Shown piece by piece: positions 14,525 to 22,198 of a DNA stretch of 25,239 nt. The DNA is taken from contig JAYRFV010000148.1 of NCBI GenBank assembly GCA_041908165.1, positions 1 to 25,239 of the forward strand. Direction: 5' to 3'. Source of the DNA: JACQZU01 sp041908165 (GTDB lineage: Bacteria; Acidobacteriota; Holophagae; Holophagales; Holophagaceae). Every line of letters starts with the position of its first letter. The first letter of the stretch is position 1. The notes beneath the pieces were generated by a model. It was not told the DNA's origin. It ran no database searches and saw nothing but the letters and a program-made list of their open reading frames with translations. The translations under genes were made by a program, and so were the position numbers.

Positions 14525-16319
14525 GCTGGCCTCCTTTCGGCTTCTGGTTGATGCCACGGATGTAGTTGATGAGATCACCGACGTCGTTCTTGCTGAGGCC
14601 GTAGTCGATCCAGGGCGGCATGGCGGTGCCCTGGACGCCGTAGAGGATGGACTCCCCGAGCCTGCGGTCGCTCACCGAGTCCACGAACCAGCCGTTCCTG
14701 AGGTTGCGCGGCCGGGGCAGGATGTCCAGGGCGTTGGCGCCCTTGCCGTCCGCCTTCTTGCCGTGGCAGCCTGCGCAGCGGTTGACGAAGATCGCCTCGC
14801 CGCGGGCCATGCTCTCCTTGCCCATGGCGACCGGGTTGCGGTCGTCCACCTGGCGCTTGACCAGCTCCTTGCGGGCCTCCTTGGTGAAGGTCTTCTGGAT
14901 GTGGTCCAGGAGGCCCTTAGCCTGGGCGTCGTTCAGCACCTTGCCCCAGGCGGGCATGGAGGTCCCCGGCACGCCGTTCTTGATGGACTCGAGCAGCCGC
15001 TCGTAGGGCTTCGAGTTGATGAAGCCGGCATTGGTGAAGTCGCGCGGGTAGGGGTCCAGGTGCTCGGCGATGGGGCCGTGGCCGTCGCCCTTCTCCCCGT
15101 GGCAGCGCTGGCAGAGGCCCTGGTAGCTCGCCTCGGGGGTGGCGACGGGAGGTGGCGTCTTCAGGGTTCCGAGGTAGGCGGTCATCGCCTTGAACTCGTC
15201 CTCGGTGAACCGGAAGGCCGGCATGATCGAGTCCGGGATGGTCGACTTCGGGTTCTTGAAGTGGGCGAGGGTCCAGGCCTCGTCCTTGAGCAGGCCTTCG
15301 AAGCTGAGGTCGGGGGCGATGCCGCCGTCCTTGGCCCCGAGCTTGTGGCAGGCGGTGCAGGCGCGGTCCGCCACCAGCTTGCCGCCCTGGGCGACCATCT
15401 CGCCGGGCTTGATCTCCACGGGCTTGAGGGTGGCCTGCACGATCTCCGCGCCGCCGGCCAGCTTGACCTTGAAGCGCTGGATCTCGGTCTCCGTGAAGTT
15501 CTTGCCCTTCCGGCTCTTGAGGAACACCACCAGGGCCCGGATGTCGTCCTCGGACAGGTTGAACTTGGGCATGATCGAGGTGGCGAGCACCGACTTGGGG
15601 TCGGCGATCCGGGCCCACAGGTAGTCCACCTTCCAGATCCGGCCGACCTCCGAGAGGTCGGGACCGATGGTGCCGTCGCTGAGGCCCTCGATCTTGTGGC
15701 AGCCGTAGCAGTTGGTGGCGAAGAACAGCTGGCGGCCGCGTTCCACCGTCGGCGTCCCCTTGAAGCCCGCCTCGGTGTGGCACTGGGCGCAGTTGGCCTC
15801 CAGGTAGGCCTTGCCCCTGAGCTTGGGCGCGAAGTCCTTGCGCCAGGTGGCCTGGACGGTGTAGCCGAGCAGCGGGTCGGGCCAGTAGTGGTCGGCGCCG
15901 TGGCTGTACTCGGGCGAGAGGCCGCGGCCCTGGCCGTCGTGGCAGACGGTGCAGCCGAACTCCGACAGCTTGTGCCGGCGCTCCCACTTCCCGTTCCTCT
16001 CGACGTCGCCCAGGGCGGCCGAGTAGGGGTGGGACTTGAGCGGCTGGGCGTGGTTCACGAAACGCGGGTCGTCGGCGGCGATGTGGCAGGTGGTGCAGCG
16101 GTCGACGCGGGTCTCGCCGAAGCTGGTCACGACGGTCTGCTCGATCCTCGGCCGGCGCTCGGCGAGGGCGGCGCGCTCGGCGTCGGTCTTGGCAAGCGCC
16201 CGCGCCTGGTCGAAGTAGGCGGTCTGGTTGCGCTCCCAGCGGTGCGAGAACTGGTTGTAGAACACCACGCCGTGGATGGCGAGGATCAGGAAGGTGCCGA
16301 TGGCAAGGGCGAGTCGCAT
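14508..16319 (-). CDS. Heptaheme c-type cytochrome, membrane-anchored, bc-cbb3 linker candidate
   Basis: A 603-residue periplasmic protein with an N-terminal helix (about 3-20) that probably stays as an anchor. Seven CxxCH motifs are visible, with haem His at 79, 127, 181, 208, 325, 407 and 519. The last four form class-I-like domains with Met ligands in SIMPKF (250), SIMPAF (366), SMPAW (455) and AMPPW (567). The first three lie in a region with extra His residues that could give bis-His ligation. ATG 16319 has GAGG 7 bases upstream. It sits between the cytochrome b gene and ccoN, so it most likely carries electrons from Rieske to CcoO and may replace both cytochrome c1 and CcoP. It appears to be built from repeated cytochrome c domains. 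Confidence 0.9.
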   Translation of the reverse strand: MRLALAIGTFLILAIHGVVFYNQFSHRWERNQTAYFDQARALAKTDAERAALAERRPRIEQTVVTSFGETRVDRCTTCHIAADDPRFVNHAQPLKSHPYSAALGDVERNGKWERRHKLSEFGCTVCHDGQGRGLSPEYSHGADHYWPDPLLGYTVQATWRKDFAPKLRGKAYLEANCAQCHTEAGFKGTPTVERGRQLFFATNCYGCHKIEGLSDGTIGPDLSEVGRIWKVDYLWARIADPKSVLATSIMPKFNLSEDDIRALVVFLKSRKGKNFTETEIQRFKVKLAGGAEIVQATLKPVEIKPGEMVAQGGKLVADRACTACHKLGAKDGGIAPDLSFEGLLKDEAWTLAHFKNPKSTIPDSIMPAFRFTEDEFKAMTAYLGTLKTPPPVATPEASYQGLCQRCHGEKGDGHGPIAEHLDPYPRDFTNAGFINSKPYERLLESIKNGVPGTSMPAWGKVLNDAQAKGLLDHIQKTFTKEARKELVKRQVDDRNPVAMGKESMARGEAIFVNRCAGCHGKKADGKGANALDILPRPRNLRNGWFVDSVSDRRLGESILYGVQGTAMPPWIDYGLSKNDVGDLINYIRGINQKPKGGQHAGSN

Positions 16320-16327
16320 GTCGGGCC

Positions 16328-17599
16328 TCACCAGGGGGTCACGAAGGCCCAGTTGGGCCCGCGGAAGAAGGTGCCGATGATGACGAAGATGATGTTCACG
16401 ATCACGAAGGTCAGGAAGATCGTGTTGGCCAGCAGGCGCTCCTTGGCGAACCACTTGCCGACACCCTTGGGGTCACGGTCGACGTAGGGCGTGAGCAGCA
16501 GCAGCAGCACGAAGATCCCCGGGACGCCGATGCCGCCCCAGAAGGCCGAGTAGCTGACCATCTCCTGGAGGCCCAGGAAGTACCACGGCGCCTTGGCGGG
16601 ATTGGGCGGGTGCAGGGCGTTGACCGGCTCCTCCAGCGGCGCGTCGAAGGCCAGCGACAGGATCAGGATCACCGACACCGTGACGACCAGCACGAACAGC
16701 TCGGCCCTGAACAGGTGGGGCCACGAGAACACCTCGTTGTCCGGCACGTTGCCGACCTTGGTGAGCGGGCCGCGCACCAGGCCCTGCAGCCCGTAGGTCC
16801 GCTTGGGATCGAGCACCACGCCGGCCTTGGGCATCTCCAGTTCGGGCTTGACCTCGGCCTCGGCGGGACGGGAGAGGCCGCCGTCCTTCCGGATGCGCCA
16901 GAAGTGGACGGCGATCACCAGCACCGTGACCGCCGGCAGCACCGCCACGTGCAGCACGTAGAAGCGCAGCAGCGCCTCCTGGCCGACCGCGTTGCCGCCC
17001 ATCAGCAGGAACTGGATCTCCTTGCCGACCACCGGGGCGTAGCCGGCGATGGCGGTGCCGACGGTGATCGCCCAGAAGGCCAGCTGGTCCCAGGGCAGCA
17101 GGTAGCCGGTGAAGCTCAGCAGCAGGGTGAGGAGGAACAGCACCACGCCGGTGACCCAGTTGAACTCCCGGGGCTTCTTGTAGGCGCCGGTGAAGAAGAC
17201 CCGGCACATGTGCAGGAACACCACCGCGACCATGCCGTGGGCAGACCAGCGGTGCATGTTGCGCAGGATCGTGCCGAAGGCGACCGAGCCGCGCAGGTCC
17301 AGCATCCGGTCGTAGGCCTGGCTGGTGGCGGGCACGTAGTAGAACATCAGGGCCACGCCGGTCAGGACCAGGATCAGGAACAGGAAGAAGGACACCAGCC
17401 CCAGGCCCATGGTGTAGATGGGGCGCAGGGAGTTGCGGTGCACCTTCACCGGGTGGATATGCAGGAAGAAGTTGGTGAAGGTGGTGGCCGAGCGCTCCAG
17501 GTCGTTGGAGGGGACCGGGTTGCGGAAGATGGAGCTCCACACGTTCAGGGGGAACGCGCGGAGGGCGGCGATGAAGGAGGGCTTGGTCTCGGCGCTCAT
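16328..17599 (-). CDS. Fused cytochrome b of a b6f/bc-type complex
   Basis: A 423-residue quinol-oxidising cytochrome b combining the b6 part and the subunit IV part in one chain. Helix B carries His116 and His130 (H-x13-H) and helix D carries His217 and His232 (H-x14-H), the latter spacing being typical of b6f-type rather than mitochondrial bc1-type proteins. TGYLLPWDQLAFWA precedes the Qi region. NPAKAPWYFLGLQE (333-346) takes the place of the PEWY loop, with Glu346 following. The ATG overlaps the Rieske stop (ATGA). Together with the Rieske protein and the heptaheme cytochrome it forms a proton-translocating complex upstream of the cbb3 oxidase. Confidence 0.93.
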   Translation of the reverse strand: MSAETKPSFIAALRAFPLNVWSSIFRNPVPSNDLERSATTFTNFFLHIHPVKVHRNSLRPIYTMGLGLVSFFLFLILVLTGVALMFYYVPATSQAYDRMLDLRGSVAFGTILRNMHRWSAHGMVAVVFLHMCRVFFTGAYKKPREFNWVTGVVLFLLTLLLSFTGYLLPWDQLAFWAITVGTAIAGYAPVVGKEIQFLLMGGNAVGQEALLRFYVLHVAVLPAVTVLVIAVHFWRIRKDGGLSRPAEAEVKPELEMPKAGVVLDPKRTYGLQGLVRGPLTKVGNVPDNEVFSWPHLFRAELFVLVVTVSVILILSLAFDAPLEEPVNALHPPNPAKAPWYFLGLQEMVSYSAFWGGIGVPGIFVLLLLLTPYVDRDPKGVGKWFAKERLLANTIFLTFVIVNIIFVIIGTFFRGPNWAFVTPW

Positions 17600-18081
17600 A
17601 GGGTCAGGTAGCTCCCGGAGGGGACCTCGGCGTCCTTGTCGACTTCGATCTCGCCGTTGGGCGCGAGCGTCACCTTGAACCAGGGCAGCGGCTTGGGGGC
17701 CGGACCGCCGGTGACGACGCCGTCGTGGTCGAAGCGCGAACCGTGGCAGGGGCAGGCGAAGCCGGTCTCGCTGACGCCCACCGTGCAGCCCAGGTGGGTG
17801 CAGACGGTGGAGACCGCGGCCAGCCTGTCGCCTTCGCGGACCACGCAGATCTTCTGCGCCTGCAGGGCGACCCGCGAACCGGAGGGGTAGTCCTCGGGCT
17901 TGCCGATGCTGAACCGCTGCGGCTGGCCGTAGGTCGCCCGCGGCTTGATGAAGACCAGGTTGGAGATCACGCCCAGCAGCCCGGAACCGGCCAGGCCGGC
18001 GCCGGTCAGCAGGCCGAGCACCGTCCGTCTGGACGGCCCTTCCGCTCCCGCCGTGCTACTTCGCTTGAGGTTGACCGCCAT
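17596..18081 (-). CDS. Rieske 2Fe-2S protein of the bc/b6f-type complex
   Basis: A 161-residue protein with a twin-arginine-like N-terminus (SRRTVLG at 17-23) and one helix (about 22-45), then a periplasmic Rieske domain. The cluster ligands are in CTHLGC (Cys94, His96) and CPCHGSRF (Cys110, His113), with Cys99 and Cys112 placed for the stabilising disulphide. The short glycine-rich hinge and GGPAPKPLPWF are typical. The ATG at 18081 follows GGAGGGGAGGA. The gene starts inside the end of the CcoS-like gene (26-base overlap) and its stop overlaps the cytochrome b start. Confidence 0.95.
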   Translation of the reverse strand: MAVNLKRSSTAGAEGPSRRTVLGLLTGAGLAGSGLLGVISNLVFIKPRATYGQPQRFSIGKPEDYPSGSRVALQAQKICVVREGDRLAAVSTVCTHLGCTVGVSETGFACPCHGSRFDHDGVVTGGPAPKPLPWFKVTLAPNGEIEVDKDAEVPSGSYLTL

Positions 18082-18253
18082 TCCTCCCCTCCTTTTTCGA
18101 TCCCGGAGCCCGATCCGGATCGGTCCAGAAAACCTGGTACTTAGCGTCCTCGATGTCCTTGAACCAGCCGCGCTTGACGGCGAAAACGAACAGGAAGATC
18201 GCGGCCAGCCCCATGGCGAGGCTGGCGGCGATGGCGACCCAGGTCAGCTCCAT
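18056..18253 (-). CDS. CcoS-like cbb3 oxidase maturation protein
   Basis: A 65-residue single-pass protein: helix about 5-27 followed by AVKRGWFKDIEDAKYQVFWTDPD. CcoS proteins have the same plan, a helix followed by a G-x-F-D-D-L-E-like segment and an acidic end, and are needed for insertion of haem b and copper into CcoN. The ATG at 18253 overlaps the regulator stop as TGATG; the GTG at 18256 is an alternative. Being the first structural gene, ahead of Rieske, is unusual, since ccoS normally follows ccoI. Assignment rests on short sequence, so it is moderate. Confidence 0.7.
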   Translation of the reverse strand: MELTWVAIAASLAMGLAAIFLFVFAVKRGWFKDIEDAKYQVFWTDPDRAPGSKKEGRNGGQPQAK

Positions 18254-18741
18254 CACCGGACCCCGGAGGCGGGGCGCAGCCGGGACGGCCGGCCGGCCTG
18301 GGCGGCCTTGGAGCGGTGCGCCTCGATGTGGTGGGGCGTGGACGCGGCCAGGTCGGCGAAGGTCACGGCGGAGAGGCTGGCCTCCAGGTCGCGGGTGACG
18401 CCGGTCCAGGCGCCCTGGACCGGGCAGGAGCCCGCCAGGGGGCAGGACTGGAGGCTGTCGACGCAGTGGTTGAGGGCGATCCCGCCCTCCATCGCCTTGA
18501 CCAGGTCGAACAGGGAGATCTGCGCGGCCGGCTTGGCGAGCTTGATGCCGCCCCCGAGGCCGCGGACGGTGGCCAGGATTCCTGCGCGGGTCAGCCGTCC
18601 CACCAGCCGGCGGACGAAGGCGGTCGGCAGCAGCCGCTGCGTCGCCACCTCGGCAATGGTGACCCGGGCGTCAGGCTCCAGGCAGGCCAAGTGGAGGACC
18701 ACCCTGGCCGCATAGTCTGTATGTCTTCCGATTCCTAACAT
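18253..18741 (-). CDS. Rrf2-family transcriptional regulator with probable Fe-S cluster
   Basis: A 162-residue winged-helix regulator. The family pattern is clear: YAARVVLHLA, then VTIAEVATQRLLPTAFVRRL (recognition helix region), VRGLGGGIKLAKPAAQISL (wing) and the three cysteines Cys93, Cys100 and Cys106 (C-x6-C-x5-C), which in IscR, NsrR and RirA bind an Fe-S cluster sensing NO, oxygen or iron status. Spacing between the first two Cys is one longer than in IscR, so the subgroup cannot be fixed. As the first gene of the bc/cbb3 operon with an inverted repeat over its own promoter, it is probably an autoregulator of respiration. Confidence 0.92.
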   Translation of the reverse strand: MLGIGRHTDYAARVVLHLACLEPDARVTIAEVATQRLLPTAFVRRLVGRLTRAGILATVRGLGGGIKLAKPAAQISLFDLVKAMEGGIALNHCVDSLQSCPLAGSCPVQGAWTGVTRDLEASLSAVTFADLAASTPHHIEAHRSKAAQAGRPSRLRPASGVR

Positions 18742-18781
18742 GCCCGCCTGGTAATGATATCAATTCCATCATGTTAGGGAT
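18731..18781. promoter_or_regulatory. Inverted repeat over the operon promoter and start codon, likely operator
   Basis: ATTCCTAACATG (18731-18742) and CATGTTAGGGAT (18770-18781) are inverted copies matching at 11 of 12 positions with CCTAACATG perfect. One copy contains the -10 box, the other contains the Rrf2 start codon. The small palindrome TGATATCA lies between them at 18755-18762. A dimeric Rrf2 protein binding here would block transcription and loop or bridge both sites; this is inference. Confidence 0.55.
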
Positions 18782-18798
18782 GTGAGCACCTTTGTCAA
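18771..18798 (-). promoter_or_regulatory. Sigma70-type promoter of the bc/cbb3 operon
   Basis: On the minus strand TTGACA (18798-18793), a 16-base spacer and TAACAT (18776-18771) match a strong vegetative promoter. Transcription would start near 18764, giving a leader of about 23 bases before the Rrf2 start codon. It is the only good promoter seen ahead of the twelve-gene respiratory run. Confidence 0.7.
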
Positions 18799-18869
18799 CC
18801 GGGTGATTTCGGCCGGACCGGAGGGTGCCCGGACCGCGCCAGGACAGCGGGTGTGAGATCCTGGGACCT

Positions 18870-20873
18870 ATGCGACTGGACCGGCTCGGCGACTTCCAAC
18901 GAACCCACCGCAATGGCGAACTGCGCCCGGCCCACGCCGGCCAGGCCGTTCGGCTCCTCGGCTGGTGCCGGCGGGCCCGCAACCTGGGCTCGCTGATCTT
19001 CATCGACCTCCGTGACCGCTGGGGTCTGGTCCAGCTGGTGGCGGACGAGACCCAGGTGGACGCCGAGCTCCTGGCCAGGCTCCGCTCGGTCCGCAGCGAG
19101 TTCGTGCTCGCCGCCGAGGGGGTGGTGGCGCTGCGCGAAGCGCGGAACCCGAACCTGCCCACCGGGGACGTGGAGGTCCGGCTCACCGGGCTTCGCATCC
19201 TCAACACCGCGCAGACGCCGCCGATCCCGGTGGAGGACTCCGGCCAGGAGGCGAACGAGGACCTGCGCCTGAAGTACCGCTTCCTCGACCTCCGCCGGGA
19301 GCGCCTCCAGCGCAACCTGGCGCTCAGGAGCGAAACCGCCAACCTGGTCCGCAACTACTTCCGCCAGCACGATTTCATCGAAGTCGAGACCCCCATCCTG
19401 ACCAAGTCCACCCCGGAGGGCGCCCGCGACTACCTGGTCCCCAGCCGGGTCCACAAGGGCGAGTTCTTCGCCCTGCCGCAGAGCCCGCAGCTGTTCAAGC
19501 AGCTGCTCCAGGTGGCGGGCTTCGAGCGCTACATCCAGATCTGCCGGTGCTTCCGCGACGAGGACCTGCGCGCCGACCGGCAGCCCGAATTCACCCAGGT
19601 CGACGTGGAGATGAGCTTCGTCCGCGCGGAGGACATCCAGGGGATCATGGAGCCCCTCATGACCGAGGTCTCCAGCCTGGTCGGACGGACCGTCGCCGGT
19701 CCCTTCCCGCGGCTGGCCTACCGGGACGCCATGGAGTGGTACGGCTCCGACAAGCCCGACCTGCGCTGCCCGGTGAAGCTGCAGGACGCCACCGACCTGT
19801 TCGCCGGCAGCGGATTCAACCTCTTCAGGGCCGCCGCCGAGAGCGGCGGCAGCCGCCGGGTCCGGGCCCTGGCCTTCCCCGGCGAAGCCGCCGGCGGGTA
19901 CTCCCGCAAGCAGCTCGACGAGTTGCAGGAGGTCGCCCGCCAACTCGGTGCCGGCGGCCTGCCCTACGCAAGGTGGGGAAAGGATGGCCTGTCCAGCTCC
20001 TTCAGGAAGTTCATCGACGCGACCCTGGAGGCCGACCTTAGGACGCGGTTCGGCATCGATGGCGAAGGGCTGGTCCTGTTCGCGGTGGGCAGCGACGACC
20101 AGACGTCCAAGGTGCTCGGCGAGCTGCGGCTCCGGCTGGCGCGCGCCCTGGGCCAGCTGGACGAAAGCCGCTTCGCCTTCCTGTGGGTGGTGGACTTCCC
20201 GCTGCTGGAGTGGAGCGAAGGCGAGGCCACAGGCGGGGGACTTCGGGAGCCCGGCCGATGGGTCGCCTGCCACCACCCCTTCACGAGCCCCCACCCGGAC
20301 GACCTGGACCTCCTCGAGACCGACCCGGGCCGGTGCCGGGCGGTGGCCTACGACCTGGTGCTGAACGGCTACGAGGTGGGCGGCGGTTCGATCCGCATCC
20401 ACGACGCGGAAACCCAGGCGCGGATGTTCCGCGCCATCGGCATCGGCGAGGAGGAGGCCCGGGAGAAGTTCGGCTTCCTGCTGGACGCCCTGGCCTTCGG
20501 CGCGCCGCCGCACGGCGGGATCGCCCTCGGGCTGGACCGGCTGGTCATGCTGCTGGCCGGCGCCGACAACATCCGCGAGGTGATCGCCTTCCCGAAGACC
20601 GCCCAGGCGCGCTGCCTGATGACCGCGGCACCCTCCCCGGTGGCGCCCCGGCAGCACCGCGAGCTCGGCATCCAGCCCATCCAGGCCCAGACCTACCGCG
20701 CCGGGGTCATGTTCTTCGAGACCGTGCCGCCGGAACTGGCCGCTCCGGTGCACGCGCTGCGCCAGGCCGCCCTGCGCCGGCCCACCACCCTCAGCACCCT
20801 CAGCATGGACGGCGAGGTGCTGAACGTGGAAACCTCCAACCTGGGCTCGCCCACCTTCGAGTTCGAGGACTAG
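18870..20873 (+). CDS. aspS: Aspartate-tRNA ligase with C-terminal extension
   Basis: A 667-residue bacterial-type class II AspRS that charges tRNA-Asp. It has the N-terminal anticodon-binding OB fold (GWCRRARNLGSLIFIDLRDR at 31-50), motif 2 region (QICRCFRDEDLRADRQPEF), a GAD insertion domain and motif 3 (GGIALGLDRL near 549). Leu39 in RNLGS corresponds to the residue that is Leu in discriminating E. coli AspRS and His in some non-discriminating enzymes, suggesting a discriminating enzyme. The usual family length is about 590; here about 65 residues follow the normal end after RELGIQ. The ATG at 18870 begins the conserved region; the longer frame from 18825 is not supported. It is divergent from the respiratory operon. 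Confidence 0.95.
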   Translation: MRLDRLGDFQRTHRNGELRPAHAGQAVRLLGWCRRARNLGSLIFIDLRDRWGLVQLVADETQVDAELLARLRSVRSEFVLAAEGVVALREARNPNLPTGDVEVRLTGLRILNTAQTPPIPVEDSGQEANEDLRLKYRFLDLRRERLQRNLALRSETANLVRNYFRQHDFIEVETPILTKSTPEGARDYLVPSRVHKGEFFALPQSPQLFKQLLQVAGFERYIQICRCFRDEDLRADRQPEFTQVDVEMSFVRAEDIQGIMEPLMTEVSSLVGRTVAGPFPRLAYRDAMEWYGSDKPDLRCPVKLQDATDLFAGSGFNLFRAAAESGGSRRVRALAFPGEAAGGYSRKQLDELQEVARQLGAGGLPYARWGKDGLSSSFRKFIDATLEADLRTRFGIDGEGLVLFAVGSDDQTSKVLGELRLRLARALGQLDESRFAFLWVVDFPLLEWSEGEATGGGLREPGRWVACHHPFTSPHPDDLDLLETDPGRCRAVAYDLVLNGYEVGGGSIRIHDAETQARMFRAIGIGEEEAREKFGFLLDALAFGAPPHGGIALGLDRLVMLLAGADNIREVIAFPKTAQARCLMTAAPSPVAPRQHRELGIQPIQAQTYRAGVMFFETVPPELAAPVHALRQAALRRPTTLSTLSMDGEVLNVETSNLGSPTFEFED

Positions 20874-20892
20874 GACGGGAGGTGGACCCGGC

Positions 20893-21282
20893 GTGGTGAC
20901 CCTCCGCCAGCGGGCAGCCGCGATCCTGCGTGCCGCGGGCTGGGAGGTGCCGCCTCCGCCGGTGCTGTGGTCCTCGCGCATGGTCCGCTGCGCCGGCCTG
21001 TTCGTCGTCGAGCCGGACGCCTTCGGCAGGCGCCACCCGGAGATCCGCCTGTCCATTCCGCTCCTGCGCCGCCGCGACTGGCCCTGGCCCCAGCAGGTCT
21101 GCGGCCTCCACTGCCGGACCCCGGAGGAGATCCAGCAGCGGATCCTTGAACATGAGCTGCTGCACTACAAGCTCTGGCTGGACCGGGAGCCCGATTGGGG
21201 GCACACCGAGCGGTTCCGCTCCCTGGCGCGGGGGGTGTTCGGCCACCAGAGCATCACCCACGGCATCGGCGTGGAGGGCTGA
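20893..21282 (+). CDS. SprT-like zinc metalloprotein
   Basis: A 129-residue cytoplasmic protein with the SprT/Spartan-like metal motif: HELLH at 87-91 and a third His in GHTERF (His104). The order, a helix with HExxH followed by H in a G-H-x-x-x-F segment, matches the family, whose bacterial members are mostly uncharacterised peptidase-like proteins. It lacks the C-terminal zinc ribbon of larger SprT proteins. The start is GTG 20893, with GGAGG about 9 bases upstream; a second GTG follows directly. It begins 19 bases after the aspS stop and may be cotranscribed with it. Confidence 0.75.
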   Translation: MVTLRQRAAAILRAAGWEVPPPPVLWSSRMVRCAGLFVVEPDAFGRRHPEIRLSIPLLRRRDWPWPQQVCGLHCRTPEEIQQRILEHELLHYKLWLDREPDWGHTERFRSLARGVFGHQSITHGIGVEG

Positions 21283-21335
21283 TCCGGCCCTCCACGCCGT
21301 GGGAGGATGGAGGCCATCCAGAAGGGGAGGCGCCC

Positions 21336-22196
21336 ATGGGCCGGCAGATCTATTTCAACGGCGGGTACCACGAGGAGACCGACCCGCTCCTTAGCATCCA
21401 GGACCGGGGGCTGTGCTTCGGCGACGGCTTGTTCGAGGTGATCCGCTGCGTCGAGGGCCGCTTCCTGCTCTTCTCCAAGCACATCGCCCGGATGCAGGAA
21501 AGCGCCTCGGACCTGCGCATGGCCTTCCCCTGCACGACGGAGGAGCTCCTCGAAGCGGCCCGCCAGCTCGCGCACCGCAACGGCATCGTCGACGGCGAGC
21601 TGTACCTGCAGCTCACCCGCGGCGAGGCGCCCCGCTACCATCCGTTCCCGGACGGGGTCCGACCCAACTTCTTCATGATCCTGATCCCGCTGCGGAAGAT
21701 GCCGGAGGACTGCTGGACGGTCGGCGTGTCCACCGTCACCTTCGAGGACATCCGCTGGGGCGGCTGCCGCTGGAAGACCATCAACCTGCTGCCGAACGTG
21801 ATGGGCAAGCAGCACGCCAAGGAGCAGGGCGCCTTCGAGGCGCTGTTCTGGCGCCAGGACGGGCGCGGCAAATACCTCACCGAGGGCCCCAGCTCCACCA
21901 TCTTCTGCGTCCGCGGCGGTGCGCTGCACACCCCCGACCTGGACAACATCCTGGCCGGCACCACCCGGGCCTGCGTACTCGAGCTGGCCCGCGAACACGG
22001 CATCGAGGCCCGCGAGCAGCGGCTGTACCTGGAGGACTTCCTCGCGGCGGACGAGGCGTTCATCTCCAGCACGGTGTCGGAAGTGATGCCGGTGGTGAAG
22101 GTCGATGGCCGGACCCTGTATGGCGGCAGGATCGGCCCGGTCACGGCGCGGCTGCAGGCGCTCTACCAGGACTTCAAGCGGACCCGGCTGGAGTAG
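21336..22196 (+). CDS. D-amino acid aminotransferase (class IV PLP aminotransferase)
   Basis: A 286-residue fold-type IV PLP enzyme. The PLP lysine is Lys147 in RWKTINLLPNVMGKQ. RYH at 100-102 reproduces the Arg98 and His100 carboxylate-binding pair of Bacillus D-amino acid aminotransferase, favouring this over branched-chain aminotransferase or aminodeoxychorismate lyase. TEGPSSTIF and ISSTVSEVMPVVKVDG complete the family pattern. It would interconvert D-alanine, D-glutamate and 2-oxo acids, supplying peptidoglycan precursors. ATG 21336 has GGGGAGG five bases upstream; the longer frame is discarded. The next gene begins two bases after its stop. Confidence 0.88.
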   Translation: MGRQIYFNGGYHEETDPLLSIQDRGLCFGDGLFEVIRCVEGRFLLFSKHIARMQESASDLRMAFPCTTEELLEAARQLAHRNGIVDGELYLQLTRGEAPRYHPFPDGVRPNFFMILIPLRKMPEDCWTVGVSTVTFEDIRWGGCRWKTINLLPNVMGKQHAKEQGAFEALFWRQDGRGKYLTEGPSSTIFCVRGGALHTPDLDNILAGTTRACVLELAREHGIEAREQRLYLEDFLAADEAFISSTVSEVMPVVKVDGRTLYGGRIGPVTARLQALYQDFKRTRLE

Positions 22197-22198
22197 CC

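Noticed and set aside
12689..16487. Plus-strand frames of 620 and 654 codons opposite ccoO, ccoN and the heptaheme cytochrome
   Set aside because: They are antisense shadows of clearly functional genes, with compositionally biased translations.
18795..21056. A 753-codon minus-strand frame opposite aspS
   Set aside because: It is a shadow of AspRS in GC-rich DNA; the plus strand carries all class II synthetase motifs.
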